Positions 38,341 through 48,718 of a stretch of 64,000 nt of DNA are shown here, piece by piece. The position numbers and the translations under genes are program-made. The stretch's first letter is position 1. Each line of letters opens with the position of its first letter. The notes under the pieces were generated by a model. It made no database searches. It was not told where the DNA came from and worked only from the letters and a program-made list of their open reading frames with translations. Source of the stretch: Prochlorococcus marinus str. MIT 9312 (GTDB lineage Bacteria > Cyanobacteriota > Cyanobacteriia > PCC-6307 > Cyanobiaceae); the NCBI RefSeq assembly GCF_000012645.1, contig NC_007577.1, positions 1 through 64,000 on the forward strand. The letters are read 5' to 3'.

Positions 38341-39057
38341 GTGATGAGCGAGATTATTAAATTAAGTAGATCCACTGTAGAAAAATATCTGAGCTGTCCT
38401 AGATGTTGTGTACTCGACAAAAAGTATCAAATAAAACCACCATCGTTACCATTTACTCTAAATATAGCAGTAGATAATTTATGTAAAAATGAATTTGATC
38501 ATTACAGAAGAATTCAGGAGCCACATCCATTATTGATTGAAAATGGTATTGATGCTGTGCCTTTCAAACACAAAGATTTAGAACGCTGGAGAAGTAATTT
38601 TCAAGGGATAAGATATAAATCAATTGAGCATAACTATGATTTTGGCGGAGCTGTTGATGATATTTGGCAGAAAAAAAATGGTGATCTTATCATCGTTGAT
38701 GTAAAAGCAACATCTAGAAAGAATTTTGATTGGTCCGAGACTTTTAATAAATACGAATATGCAAAAGCTTATAAGAGACAATTGGAAATGTATCAGTGGT
38801 TATTTCAGAAAAACGGTTTTCAAGTTGCTAATGAAGCATATCTTTTATATTTTAATGGAAAAAAAAATGAACAGTTTTTTAATAATCAATTAAAATTTGA
38901 TGTAAATTTAATTAGATTAGACTGCTCAACATCCTGGGTAGAACTTAAGATAATTGATACAGTCAATTTATTACGTTCCGATACTTTTCCAAAACCTTCA
39001 TTAAGTTGTGAATATTGTAATTATTTAAAAAAGCGTTGGCAGTTATCAATTACTTAA
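38341..39057 (+). CDS. PD-(D/E)XK nuclease-like protein with paired CxxC motifs
   Basis: The 238-residue protein has the catalytic core of RecB/Cas4-like PD-(D/E)XK nucleases: an acidic residue at 106/107 (GGAVDDIW), then IIVDVKAT with Asp120 and Lys122, and the downstream QLEMYQ motif at 147-152. CPRCC at 19-23 and CEYC at 223-226 could bind a metal or Fe-S cluster, as in Cas4 and AddB. No cas gene, CRISPR or helicase lies nearby, so a repair role is more likely than immunity. The start is GTG 38341 or the adjacent ATG 38344. It lies just past guaA repeat R3. Confidence 0.8.
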   Translation: MMSEIIKLSRSTVEKYLSCPRCCVLDKKYQIKPPSLPFTLNIAVDNLCKNEFDHYRRIQEPHPLLIENGIDAVPFKHKDLERWRSNFQGIRYKSIEHNYDFGGAVDDIWQKKNGDLIIVDVKATSRKNFDWSETFNKYEYAKAYKRQLEMYQWLFQKNGFQVANEAYLLYFNGKKNEQFFNNQLKFDVNLIRLDCSTSWVELKIIDTVNLLRSDTFPKPSLSCEYCNYLKKRWQLSIT

Positions 39058-39138
39058 TACTCATAGAAAATTTTTCTAATAGTTCTGGAAAAATAATAAA
39101 TAAAAGATAATCTTTAATTAGATTCTTAATTTAGACTT

Positions 39139-39747
39139 TTGATAAATTTGAAAAACTCTGATAAAAAGATAACTAATCATCTTCAACAAGATGTAGTCAA
39201 AATATCCGGTAAAACAATTTTTATTAATCCTTTTTTGTATTGGAGAAGATTCGATGAAAATACTAATAGATGGCTTAGAGAACCTGGTCAAATGTCAGAG
39301 GATCAAATTCATCCAAATAGGAATCGTTTTTATCCAGAAATAGAGTGGGCTGATTTAAGTCATGAGCAAAAATTAATCAAAGATGCAACTGTTGAGATGT
39401 TTTTAAAAACTCTTGAATTGATAAGTACATTTCATCCTTATCTTAATTCAGGTCAGTTATTAGAACTAGAGAGAAAAATGGCGATTATAAAAAAAATACC
39501 TTTTGAAAACTGGGTTAAAAAATCTTTCGCTAAAAAAGCAAGATTATTAGAAAATGAAAAAAGAAAATTTCAAAGAGAAAGGTTTTTTAGTAGCTGGATG
39601 GAGTGGTTTAGTCTTGAAAATACTCAACAAGCTCTTTTACCAGTAATCGTCACGATATTTATCTCATCATTTATAGGGTGGTCTTTAGGAATATCTAAAA
39701 ATAGTTGTAATCCTTATTTTGAACAAAACTCAGAACAGTTAAATTAA
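39139..39747 (+). CDS. hypothetical membrane-anchored protein
   Basis: This 202-residue protein starts at TTG 39139 and has no recognised domain. Residues about 25-60 (FINPFLYWRRFDENTNRWLR) and 60-90 are aromatic and polar. A helical charged region follows (KKARLLENEKRKFQRERF, about 130-150), and one transmembrane helix is near the C-terminus (ALLPVIVTIFISSFIGWSLG, about 170-189). It probably faces the cytoplasm with a C-terminal anchor. It is followed by the small ORF at 39856 and PBP2, but a cell-wall role is only a guess from position. Confidence 0.55.
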   Translation: MINLKNSDKKITNHLQQDVVKISGKTIFINPFLYWRRFDENTNRWLREPGQMSEDQIHPNRNRFYPEIEWADLSHEQKLIKDATVEMFLKTLELISTFHPYLNSGQLLELERKMAIIKKIPFENWVKKSFAKKARLLENEKRKFQRERFFSSWMEWFSLENTQQALLPVIVTIFISSFIGWSLGISKNSCNPYFEQNSEQLN

Positions 39748-39855
39748 TTGTTTTATGATTTATGTACAGTATCGAACTTAATATTGTTTTGAAAAAATTA
39801 ATTTTTTTATTTAACATTGGATTATATAGAAAACTGAAGTTAAAAATTAAAGTTT

Positions 39856-39999
39856 ATGAATGAAGAATTCACTCCAAATAATCTTGAAAATGAGGAGCTT
39901 AATCTGAATAATGAAGAGAGAGATTATAAAAATTTAATCACCAGGCTAAAAGATATAAGTTCAACCATTGCTTTATTAGAAAAAACAATATTTAGATAA
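39856..39999 (+). CDS. 47-aa acidic small protein
   Basis: ATG at 39856 opens a 47-residue ORF beginning MNEEFTPNNLENEELNLNNE, followed by a predicted helix NLITRLKDISSTIALLEKTI. The stop is 11 bp upstream of the PBP2 TTG start, so it would be cotranscribed with it. The high Asn/Glu content and amphipathic C-terminal helix look protein-like rather than random, but there is no similarity I can name. It is too short for length alone to support it. Confidence 0.45.
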   Translation: MNEEFTPNNLENEELNLNNEERDYKNLITRLKDISSTIALLEKTIFR

Positions 40000-40010
40000 A
40001 TTTTAAATTT

Positions 40011-41801
40011 TTGATCAAAAGACCGTATAGTAAAAAACTTATTTCATTCAAGAGACAACCGTTAGTCTTACTTATCTTTTCCTCGATTTCATTTCTATTG
40101 ATTTTGTTACGGTTGATTTTTTTACAACTATTAAATTACGAATCTTTTAAGAAAATGTCTGATGAGAACAGGATTAGACTTATCGCTTCACAACCAATAC
40201 GCGGAAGAATACTTGATAAAAATGGTAAGGTTCTAGCAGATAGTAGAGTGAAATATTCTCTAATAATAAAACCTCAATCGGTAAATGAAAGCGATTGGGA
40301 AAAACATAAAGTAATTATTTCTGACTTTTTAAATATTGATAAAAATTTAATTCAAACAAAATATTTTGATGGTTTAAAAAAGCAGAAACTTGCAGTAACT
40401 ATTATTGATGATTTAAGTGTGGATCAATTAATAAAATTTAAGGAAAATGAAGATAATTTATTTAGTTTTGAAATAGCGACGAAATTAATTAGAAATTATC
40501 CTTATAAATCACTAGCTGCTCACGTAATTGGATATACACAACCAATTACTGAGTCAGAATACAAATTTTTATCTAAAAAGGGTTATAAATTAAATGACTT
40601 AATTGGTAGAACTGGCATTGAATATGTTTACGAAGACTTCATAAGAGGTGAATGGGGCGGAGAGATGGTTGAAGTGAATTCTTTAGGAAAATTCCAAAGA
40701 TCCTTGGGGGTTAAACCCTCCAGACAAGGTAACGATATTGAATTGACTATTGATATGGACTTGCAATTAATTGCCGAGGAAGTTCTTAACGACAAAAAAG
40801 CTGGAGCGATAATAGTGATTGATCCAAGAGATGGTGCAATAAAGGCAATGGCAAGTAGGCCTACTTTTGATTTGAATTTTTTTTCAAAGGATTTTAAGCC
40901 TGAAAAAGAATATGATAAGTTATTCAACTCTCCTGAAAAACCTCTTTTCAATAGAGCATTAAATGCTTATGATCCCGGAAGTGTTTGGAAGATTGTAACG
41001 GCTTTAGCTGGCTTAGAAAGTGGAAAATTTCCTATTGATACTATGTTAGAAACTAAACCATGTATAACTTATGGGAGTCAATGTTTTAGGGAACATAATG
41101 ATTTAGGCTTTGGGGTAATAGGTTATGAAGATGCATTAAGAGTTTCAAGTAATACTTTTTTTTATCAAGTCGGATATGGAGTAGGTGTTGATGCAATTCA
41201 TAAGGTCTCTAGAAAGCTTGGTTTTAATTCTTTATCTGGAATTGAAATTTCTGAACAAGAAAATATAGGATTAGTAGCAAGTAGCAAATGGGCTAAAGAA
41301 GGGCGGGGATGGGGCGAACCAGGTAGAACTCCTTGGGTTCCAGAAGATATTGCGAGTATGTCTATTGGACAATTTGTTGTTCAAGTTACTCCTATTCAAT
41401 TAGCTAGAGCATATGCTGCTATTGCAAATGGAGGTTATCTAGTTACTCCTCATTTAGTTAAAAAAGATGATGAAAATATTTCACACAAAAAACGTATTAA
41501 AATTGATGTTGATCCAAAAAATATTCAGTTGATAAAAGACGGTCTGAGGAAAGTAGTAGAGTCTGGCACAGGAGTATCCATTAATTATGGAGTTTCAAAT
41601 TTACCTCCAGTTTCAGGTAAAACTGGAACTGCTGAAGATGGTGAAGGCGGCTTAGATCACGCTTGGTTCGTTTGCTTTACTCCTTCTGAAAAAAGTGAGT
41701 TGCTTGTAGTCGCTTTTGCTCAAAATACTCCTGGTGGAGGCTCTGTACATGCACTTCCTATGGCTAGACAAATTTTAAAAGTTTGGAATGAAAAAAATTG
41801 A
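40011..41801 (+). CDS. mrdA: penicillin-binding protein 2 (peptidoglycan transpeptidase)
   Basis: PBP2 is the class B transpeptidase that works with RodA in side-wall synthesis. The 596-residue protein has an N-terminal membrane anchor (about 18-36), a dimerisation region with IRGRILDKNGKVLADSR-like sequence near residue 62, and a transpeptidase domain. That domain holds the SxxK motif SVWK near 323, SSN near 380 and KTGT near 540. TTG 40011 is taken as start because the next ATG would remove the membrane helix. It reads alone on the plus strand, convergent with the flavin reductase gene 22 bp away. Confidence 0.95.
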   Translation: MIKRPYSKKLISFKRQPLVLLIFSSISFLLILLRLIFLQLLNYESFKKMSDENRIRLIASQPIRGRILDKNGKVLADSRVKYSLIIKPQSVNESDWEKHKVIISDFLNIDKNLIQTKYFDGLKKQKLAVTIIDDLSVDQLIKFKENEDNLFSFEIATKLIRNYPYKSLAAHVIGYTQPITESEYKFLSKKGYKLNDLIGRTGIEYVYEDFIRGEWGGEMVEVNSLGKFQRSLGVKPSRQGNDIELTIDMDLQLIAEEVLNDKKAGAIIVIDPRDGAIKAMASRPTFDLNFFSKDFKPEKEYDKLFNSPEKPLFNRALNAYDPGSVWKIVTALAGLESGKFPIDTMLETKPCITYGSQCFREHNDLGFGVIGYEDALRVSSNTFFYQVGYGVGVDAIHKVSRKLGFNSLSGIEISEQENIGLVASSKWAKEGRGWGEPGRTPWVPEDIASMSIGQFVVQVTPIQLARAYAAIANGGYLVTPHLVKKDDENISHKKRIKIDVDPKNIQLIKDGLRKVVESGTGVSINYGVSNLPPVSGKTGTAEDGEGGLDHAWFVCFTPSEKSELLVVAFAQNTPGGGSVHALPMARQILKVWNEKN

Positions 41802-41823
41802 TATTTAGTTTTATTTTTAAAGT

Positions 41824-42348
41824 TTATGTTTTTATCTTTTTCATTTGTAAAAGTCTTTGAATAATATCTTCAATAGTTTTTGTATCTATAGGTTTACTAT
41901 ATGAGGATAAAAGTTGTCTTCCTAATACCTGACTTCCTAAATGTACTAATTGAATGCGTAATGAAGTAAGTAATTCTAACCCTATGCCACCAGAGAAAGT
42001 TGCAATTGCAATTGGTTGACCATTAAATAAATTTCTAAAGTCATCTCCGGAAATAGAAAGCCATGCTATGAAGTTGGAGAGAATAGGAGGTATGGATCCA
42101 TTATATTCAGGAGCACAAATCACCCACTTTTCTATTGAGAAAAGCTTCTTTTTAATTTCTTCTATTTCAACTGGAATATTTTCTTTGCTGTGAATTCGTG
42201 GATTAAATAGTGGAATATCAAGAGTGGTAAGATCCAAAATTTCAGAACTTACTTTCAGTTCATTACTCTTTTCAAGGAATTTTTCAGAAAGTTCTAGATT
42301 TTTCCCACAACTAGCTGTAATAATAATCAGATCTTTTGATTCAGTCAT
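41824..42348 (-). CDS. NAD(P)H-dependent FMN reductase family protein
   Basis: The 174-residue flavodoxin-fold protein carries the family segment APEYNGSIPPILSNFIAWLS near 83-102 and TFSGGIGLELL near 123. These enzymes reduce FMN with NAD(P)H or act as quinone/azo reductases. It lies 18 bp downstream of the flv1 gene as the last of three minus-strand genes, so its expression is probably tied to the flavodiiron pair; whether it supplies electrons to them is inference. Confidence 0.85.
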   Translation of the reverse strand: MTESKDLIIITASCGKNLELSEKFLEKSNELKVSSEILDLTTLDIPLFNPRIHSKENIPVEIEEIKKKLFSIEKWVICAPEYNGSIPPILSNFIAWLSISGDDFRNLFNGQPIAIATFSGGIGLELLTSLRIQLVHLGSQVLGRQLLSSYSKPIDTKTIEDIIQRLLQMKKIKT

Positions 42349-42365
42349 AAATTAGATAAATAAAA

Positions 42366-44147
42366 TTAATAGTTAGATCCAGTTTTACGGTGATGAACTG
42401 CTGTTAAACTATCGGATTTTAATATATTACCGTGTAGGACTTCTGCGTAAATCACCCAATGATCTCCACATTCCATTCTTTCTTTTACAGAGGCATCTAA
42501 CCATGCTAAAGATTGAGGAATAATTATTTGTTCATTAGGTGTCAATTCAATATCTAATCCTTGAAATCTATCTTCTCCTGGTGCAAAGGGTTTAGTGAAT
42601 CTTTTTAAAGGTTCTTTAAAATCTTTTTCACTTAAAATGTTTAAAGCAAAAGAGTCTCCAATTTGAAGGAGTGACTCTACCGATCTATCTTTTGCTACTG
42701 CAATACTTAATCCAGGCGGGGAAAAACTTGCTTGACTAACCCAAGATGCAAGCATTGCTCCTTTGATATTGTTCTTATCTTTACCTTTAGAAGCAGTTAG
42801 AACACATAGTGAGCCAATCACCCTTCCAAGAGCTTGTAATTTTGGATCCGTTTTACTTGTAATCATTCCGGTATCAGATTTTCTGGGCTTTTTCTTTGCT
42901 TTTTTTATAATTTTTCTCCCAAAGTGAGTTCCTATTTCTTCTAGCTCTTTAATCTTTGGTTTATTTGGACTGAATTTAATTCTTATAGGGTCAAAACTAA
43001 ACCTAAAACCACCATCTTTTAGTTTTGATTCCAGTAAATCTATTGCTTCGCCGCTCCAGCCAAAACTACCAAAAATTCCTACTGGTTTATCTCTATTACC
43101 TTCTGATAATAATGTTCCAAGTGCACTTATTATAGGAGTTGGGGCGTGACCACCAAGTGTGGGAGATCCTATTAAATAGCCATCAGCATTTTGGATAGAT
43201 TTTATAAGTACATCATTTGACGTAAATTCACAATTAATACTTTCAACTTCAACAGAAGTTCTATTTATCCCTTTAGCTAATGCATCACCTATTGAGGCCG
43301 TATTTCCATACGCACTTGCATATATCAGAGCGATCTTAGGATTATTTGTTGAAAGATTCTCACCCCATCTAATGTAGTCATTTAAAAAGCTTTTTAGGCT
43401 ATATTCGATCGCGGGACCGTGCAGAGGGGCAATAGTTTTAATGTCGTAATCTGCAATTTTTTCAGCAATTGATACTACTTGATTAGACATTGGTGCCATT
43501 AAGCAATCATAAAAATGTTTCCTATCAACTTCTGTACTAACTCGATTTGTCTCAGACCAATCTTCAGATGCTATATGGGCAGAGAAAATTTTTTCACTTA
43601 GAAGTATTTCTTGATTACGTTCATAAATTATCAAGCCTCCAGGCCAACGTGCTGTTGGAATAGGAATTAACTCTAGATAAATGTTATCTAATTCTAAATT
43701 AAGTTCTTTTTTGATTATGTTTATTTCAGGTAATTTAGTTTCAACAAAGTTTTCTAAGTTAGGATTTCTTTGATTCCAAAGTTCGCTAATAAGTTTATAA
43801 CCTGGATTAGAGCAAGTAATAGTTGTGTTTTTAAATTGGGTACTTAGATTTTTTATAGTTTCAATAATTTGGGGATTAATATGACCAGAAATGACATTGA
43901 TTTTATCTAATTTAAATTGATCGCAAACACTAGAGATTACTTTTTTAAATGAGTTTAAATATTGTTTTTCAGGTGGATGAATAATAAAAAGTTCCTCATG
44001 ACTTCTAATTAAAAAAGTATTAAAAGAGGTTCCTTTCTCAAGGTTAAATTCAAGTTCAAATCTTTCTTTATTTTGGTCTAAGAATCTGATACAAGTAAAA
44101 TTTTTGGTAATTTCAAATTTTGATAAGTTTTTATTAACTTCTGACAT
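42366..44147 (-). CDS. flv1: flavodiiron protein, Flv1 type (non-canonical iron site)
   Basis: Cyanobacterial flavodiiron proteins reduce O2 to water with electrons from photosystem I. The 593-residue protein has the three expected domains: metallo-beta-lactamase-like (about 1-260), flavodoxin-like (270-410, SAYGNTASIGDALAKG) and flavin-reductase-like (425-593, WVSQASFSPPGL). Most diiron ligands are replaced: the HxExDH motif reads H89-I-N91-P-Q93-I94, the next His is Arg167, and the Asp position is Glu185. This pattern is known for Flv1, which pairs with Flv3. It follows flv3 by 16 bp. Confidence 0.93.
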   Translation of the reverse strand: MSEVNKNLSKFEITKNFTCIRFLDQNKERFELEFNLEKGTSFNTFLIRSHEELFIIHPPEKQYLNSFKKVISSVCDQFKLDKINVISGHINPQIIETIKNLSTQFKNTTITCSNPGYKLISELWNQRNPNLENFVETKLPEINIIKKELNLELDNIYLELIPIPTARWPGGLIIYERNQEILLSEKIFSAHIASEDWSETNRVSTEVDRKHFYDCLMAPMSNQVVSIAEKIADYDIKTIAPLHGPAIEYSLKSFLNDYIRWGENLSTNNPKIALIYASAYGNTASIGDALAKGINRTSVEVESINCEFTSNDVLIKSIQNADGYLIGSPTLGGHAPTPIISALGTLLSEGNRDKPVGIFGSFGWSGEAIDLLESKLKDGGFRFSFDPIRIKFSPNKPKIKELEEIGTHFGRKIIKKAKKKPRKSDTGMITSKTDPKLQALGRVIGSLCVLTASKGKDKNNIKGAMLASWVSQASFSPPGLSIAVAKDRSVESLLQIGDSFALNILSEKDFKEPLKRFTKPFAPGEDRFQGLDIELTPNEQIIIPQSLAWLDASVKERMECGDHWVIYAEVLHGNILKSDSLTAVHHRKTGSNY

Positions 44148-44163
44148 TTTTAGGATTTATTTT

Positions 44164-45939
44164 CTAATAGTGATTAGCAACTTTTCTGTGATGAACAGCT
44201 GTTTTGCATGATAAATCAGAGACATTACCATTTTCAACAATTCCATAAATTATCCAATGATCTGGAGTCTCTAATCTGGAGCTCACTTTACAATCTAAAA
44301 AAGCGAGAGAATCTGATAGGACTGGTCCTCCTTTTGCGATGTTACTAATTACATCTACATCAGCAAATCTATCAGCTCCAGGGGCAAATCTTTTTAGAAA
44401 ATGTCTAAACATTTTCTGATAGTTGTCTTCTCGCAAGATATTAACAACAAAACCTTTTCCAACTTGCATATAAGATTCAATAGCTCTATCTTTTGCTACT
44501 GCTACCGTAATACCTGGTGGAGAAAAACTTGCTTGACTAACCCAACTTGCGACCATTGCACTTTGTCGAAACGTTGAACCTTCTCCTTGACTAGCTGTAA
44601 CTACATATAATCCTCCACTTAATCTGCCTAAAGCTTTATCTAAATTTGAATCAAGGCTCTTCATAGAAGCAATATTTTTCTTTTTATTGATCAATTGACC
44701 CAAGTCAGTTCCAGCTTCTTCGAATTGTTGATAAACAATGGGATCTGGAATGGTTTTAACTCTTAAAGGAGAGAAAGCTTCTTTTTGACCAAGTTCTCTT
44801 AATTTATTTGCTAAAGAATCTATTGGTTCATCATTTCCACCAAATGCATCATAGACAGCTGTAAATTGTTTTGATTTTAGTGCTGCAAATAAAGTACCAA
44901 GAGATTCTTTTAATTCATTATCTGAATCTACTGGCCATGTGGGGATGACTACTGCTTTTGACTCTGAAATTAAACTTGTTAATTCTTGGGGGTCAGAAGA
45001 TCTCAAATCAATTAATTGTACTTGAGCATCTGCTTTGCTTATTCCATGAGATATCGCTTGACTTAGTCGATCACAATAACCATAGTCGCTGATGTAGCAG
45101 ACTGATACAAAATCATTACCTTTGCTTTTATTGCTACTCCATTCTTGATATTTTCCTTTCCAAAAATTAACTTGATTATGAAGCAAAGGCCCATGACCTA
45201 CGGCTATTGTTTTTAATTCAGGTAGCTTATCTATTCTTTTAATTGCCTGCAGAACGCTTCTAGCGTTTGGACCCATTAGGCAATCGTAATAAAAACGAAA
45301 ATCATCATATATTTCTTTTTGATCAGTGTCATAAAATTCATCAGAACAGTAATGGAGTCCAAATGCATCGCATGTGTAGAGAACATGAGTGCTGTGGTCA
45401 TATGAAAAAATTGTATCTGGCCAATGTAAATTTGGTGCGCTTATAAATTCAATATTATGTTCTAAACCGCTATTAGGATTAGTCCCGAGATTTAAAAACT
45501 CTCCACTTTTAACTTCTATTTTCTTAAAGGGAACATGTATTTGGTCTTCAATAAACTTAAGGGCTAATTTTGATCCTACTACTGTGATATTTTTGTTTAA
45601 TTCTAGAAGATTACCTATTAAACCAGAATGATCAGGTTCTGTATGGCTTGTAATTAGATAATCCACTTCTTGTGGATTTACCTCTTTTAGTAATTCTTCA
45701 AACCATAATTCTTCGAATTTTGCGTGACTAGTATCAATTATTGCTAGTTTTTCGCCTTTAATAATAAAACTATTATAAGTAGTGCCATTCCTTAAGCCAA
45801 ATTCAATATCAAATCTACTGCGATCCCAATCCAGAGATCTTATGGCATAAGAATCATCAGCGAAGTTTTGAGATTGAACTGTCAACTTGTTATTTATTTG
45901 TGCCAATTTAGAATTACTTGTCTGGGCAGAGGCTAGCAT
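44164..45939 (-). CDS. flv3: flavodiiron protein, Flv3 type (canonical iron site)
   Basis: This 591-residue protein is the partner of the adjacent Flv1. Its diiron ligands are complete: H99-x-E101-x-D103-H104 (SHTEPDHS), H172 (NLHWPD), D191 (TCDAFGLH) and H249 (VGHGPLLH). The flavodoxin and flavin-reductase domains follow (VCYISDYGYCDRLSQAI near 273; WVSQASFSPPGITVAVAKD near 465). Flv1/Flv3 heterodimers catalyse the Mehler-like reaction that protects photosystem I under fluctuating light. It is first in the three-gene minus-strand unit. Divergent from alaS. Confidence 0.94.
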   Translation of the reverse strand: MLASAQTSNSKLAQINNKLTVQSQNFADDSYAIRSLDWDRSRFDIEFGLRNGTTYNSFIIKGEKLAIIDTSHAKFEELWFEELLKEVNPQEVDYLITSHTEPDHSGLIGNLLELNKNITVVGSKLALKFIEDQIHVPFKKIEVKSGEFLNLGTNPNSGLEHNIEFISAPNLHWPDTIFSYDHSTHVLYTCDAFGLHYCSDEFYDTDQKEIYDDFRFYYDCLMGPNARSVLQAIKRIDKLPELKTIAVGHGPLLHNQVNFWKGKYQEWSSNKSKGNDFVSVCYISDYGYCDRLSQAISHGISKADAQVQLIDLRSSDPQELTSLISESKAVVIPTWPVDSDNELKESLGTLFAALKSKQFTAVYDAFGGNDEPIDSLANKLRELGQKEAFSPLRVKTIPDPIVYQQFEEAGTDLGQLINKKKNIASMKSLDSNLDKALGRLSGGLYVVTASQGEGSTFRQSAMVASWVSQASFSPPGITVAVAKDRAIESYMQVGKGFVVNILREDNYQKMFRHFLKRFAPGADRFADVDVISNIAKGGPVLSDSLAFLDCKVSSRLETPDHWIIYGIVENGNVSDLSCKTAVHHRKVANHY

Positions 45940-46057
45940 AGGACAAATCGCGTTATAAATAACTTTAGTTGTGTAGAATATAAATCCGCGTGATTATTTT
46001 TGCGAAATAACCGAAATTACGCTTTTCTTTAATTTTTAATCTTCTTATTCTGGATAA

Positions 46058-48718
46058 ATGACATCTCAACTAATTAAAAAAATAGTTACTGGAGATGAGA
46101 TAAGAAATGCTTTTTTAAAATTTTACAGTGAAAAATTACATAAAATCATTCCAAGTGCATCTTTGATTCCAGATGACCCTACGGTTATGCTAACAATTGC
46201 TGGAATGCTACCTTTTAAACCAGTTTTTTTAGGTTTAAAAGAAAGACCATCAAAAAGGGCTACATCTAGCCAAAAGTGCATCAGAACAAATGATATAGAA
46301 AACGTTGGAGTTACAGCTAGACACCACACTTTTTTTGAAATGCTTGGTAATTTCTCTTTTGGAGATTATTTTAAACGAGAGGCTATTCAATGGGCTTGGG
46401 AATTAGTTACTAATATTTATCAACTTTCTGTTGAAAATATAATTGTGAGTGTTTTTCACGAAGACGAAGAGTCTGCAAAAATTTGGAGAGATGAAATTGG
46501 TATTCATCCAGATAGGATAGTGAAACTAGGTGAGGAAGATAATTTTTGGTCATCTGGCAAAACAGGTCCATGTGGACCTTGTTCAGAACTTTATTATGAT
46601 TTTCATCCTGAAAAGGGTCTGCAGAATATTGATTTAGAAGATGGAGATCGTTTTATTGAATTTTATAATCTTGTTTTTATGCAATATAATCGTGATTCTA
46701 ATGGAAAATTGACAGATTTAAAATTTAAAAATATTGATACAGGAATGGGTCTTGAAAGGATGGCTCAAATACTACAAGAAAAGCAAAATAATTATGAGAC
46801 AGATTTAATTTTTCCTATTATTCAAAAAATTTGTGAGATTGCAAATATTGATTATTTTTCTTCAGATGATAAAAACAAAATTTCTTTAAAAATCATTGGT
46901 GATCATACAAGAGCTGTGATTCATTTAATTTCTGATGGAGTAGCAGCAAGTAATCTCGGAAGGGGATATATATTAAGAAGGCTTATTAGAAGAATGGTCA
47001 GACATGGGAGATTATTAGGTATAACAAATGAATTTTTACCCCATATTGCTACTGTCGGGATCAATTTAATGCAAAATAATTATCCTGATTTAAAAAATAA
47101 TAATGATTTAATTTTGAATGAGATAAAAATTGAAGAAATAAGATTTAGGGAAACTCTTGAAAGAGGAGAGAAATTGCTAGATGAGTTAATTTCTTCAGGG
47201 CAGAAATTAATTTCTGGTTTTAAAGCTTTTGAACTTTATGATACTTATGGATTTCCTCTAGAACTTACTGTAGAAATTGCTGAAGAAAATAGTATCAGTG
47301 TAGATGTAAAGGGTTTTGAAGAAGAAATGAATGCACAAAAAGAGAGAGCTAAAGCTGCTTCAAGTAATATTGATTTAACTTTAGAGGGATCATTAGAGCG
47401 AGAAATAGATCTTTTTAACAAAACTGTTTTTAATGGTTATGATTTACTCCTTTCGGAAGCTGAAATAAAGGGTATATTCTTGGATTCAACATTAGTAAAG
47501 CAAGCAAGTGAAGGACAGAAAGTTTTAATTGTTCTTGATCAGACAACTTTTTATGGAGAATCTGGCGGGCAAGTTGGTGATATTGGAACGATATTTTCAA
47601 AAGATTTAGAGGTCTTAGTTGATAATGTTATGCGAAAGAAAAATGTTTTTTTACATTATGGAACGATCAAAAAAGGAATATTAACTATTGGACAAAAAGT
47701 CAAGACTAATGTTAGCTCCTCTAATAGAGCTAAGGCTGCTGCAAATCATACAGCTACTCATTTATTACAATCTGCACTTAAATCAGTTGTTAACGAAAGT
47801 GTTGGACAAAAAGGTTCATTAGTAGCCTTTAATAAATTACGATTTGACTTTAATTCCTCTAATCCTATTTCTAAAGATCAAATTTCTAAGATTGAGACTT
47901 TAGTTAACTCTTGGATTATGGAAAATCATGCCTTAGAAATAAAAAATATGTCTAAGAGTGAGGCTCTTGAAAAGGGCGCAGTCGCCATGTTTGGAGAAAA
48001 ATATGATGATGAAGTGCGCGTTGTTAATGTACCAGGAGTTTCAATGGAACTTTGTGGTGGCACACATGTTAAAACTACATCCGAATTAGGTTCTTTCAAA
48101 ATAATTAGCGAGGAAGGAATCTCAGCCGGCGTAAGAAGGATCGAGGCATTATCAGGCCAATCAGCATTAGACTATTTCAGTGATAGAAATGCTTTAGTAA
48201 ATCAACTAAGTGATTTGTTAAAAGCAAATCCTAATCAACTTTTTGAAAGGGTTAATAATTTACAAGCAGAGCTTATTAATAAGAATAAAGAGATACAAAA
48301 AATGAAAGATGAAATTGCATATTTTAAATACTCTTCTATAAAATCCTCCGCAGAAATAGTAAATTCTTTTTCAATTTTAGTAAATCAGATTGATGGCTTA
48401 GATGGGAATTCTTTGCAATCTGCAGCACTTAATTTAACTTCTCATTTGGGAAATAAAGCAATAGTGATTCTTGGGGGAATACCAAATCCAGAAAATAGAA
48501 AGTTGTTATTTGTAGTTTCTTTAGGTGATGATCCAGTAAAAATAGGATTGCATGCAGGTAAAATAATTAATGAGATTGCAAGAATTTGTTCGGGAGGAGG
48601 AGGAGGAAAGCCTAACTTTGCTCAAGCAGGTGCTAAAGATATTGATAAGTTAAGTGATGCTCTAGATTATGCTAAAAATTATTTGCAAAAAACATTAGAT
48701 AGTCATTCTGATAAATAA
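46058..48718 (+). CDS. alaS: alanyl-tRNA synthetase
   Basis: AlaRS charges tRNA-Ala and edits mischarged Ser and Gly. The 886-residue class II enzyme has [20 protein letters not shown] near the N-terminus, [19 protein letters not shown] near 88-106, and [17 protein letters not shown] near 305. The editing-domain zinc motifs are HTATHLLQ near 565 and CGGTH near 666, and the C-terminal oligomerisation domain ends in the [13 protein letters not shown] loop. The 3' end overlaps the convergent speA gene by 16 bp. Confidence 0.98.
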   Translation: MTSQLIKKIVTGDEIRNAFLKFYSEKLHKIIPSASLIPDDPTVMLTIAGMLPFKPVFLGLKERPSKRATSSQKCIRTNDIENVGVTARHHTFFEMLGNFSFGDYFKREAIQWAWELVTNIYQLSVENIIVSVFHEDEESAKIWRDEIGIHPDRIVKLGEEDNFWSSGKTGPCGPCSELYYDFHPEKGLQNIDLEDGDRFIEFYNLVFMQYNRDSNGKLTDLKFKNIDTGMGLERMAQILQEKQNNYETDLIFPIIQKICEIANIDYFSSDDKNKISLKIIGDHTRAVIHLISDGVAASNLGRGYILRRLIRRMVRHGRLLGITNEFLPHIATVGINLMQNNYPDLKNNNDLILNEIKIEEIRFRETLERGEKLLDELISSGQKLISGFKAFELYDTYGFPLELTVEIAEENSISVDVKGFEEEMNAQKERAKAASSNIDLTLEGSLEREIDLFNKTVFNGYDLLLSEAEIKGIFLDSTLVKQASEGQKVLIVLDQTTFYGESGGQVGDIGTIFSKDLEVLVDNVMRKKNVFLHYGTIKKGILTIGQKVKTNVSSSNRAKAAANHTATHLLQSALKSVVNESVGQKGSLVAFNKLRFDFNSSNPISKDQISKIETLVNSWIMENHALEIKNMSKSEALEKGAVAMFGEKYDDEVRVVNVPGVSMELCGGTHVKTTSELGSFKIISEEGISAGVRRIEALSGQSALDYFSDRNALVNQLSDLLKANPNQLFERVNNLQAELINKNKEIQKMKDEIAYFKYSSIKSSAEIVNSFSILVNQIDGLDGNSLQSAALNLTSHLGNKAIVILGGIPNPENRKLLFVVSLGDDPVKIGLHAGKIINEIARICSGGGGGKPNFAQAGAKDIDKLSDALDYAKNYLQKTLDSHSDK

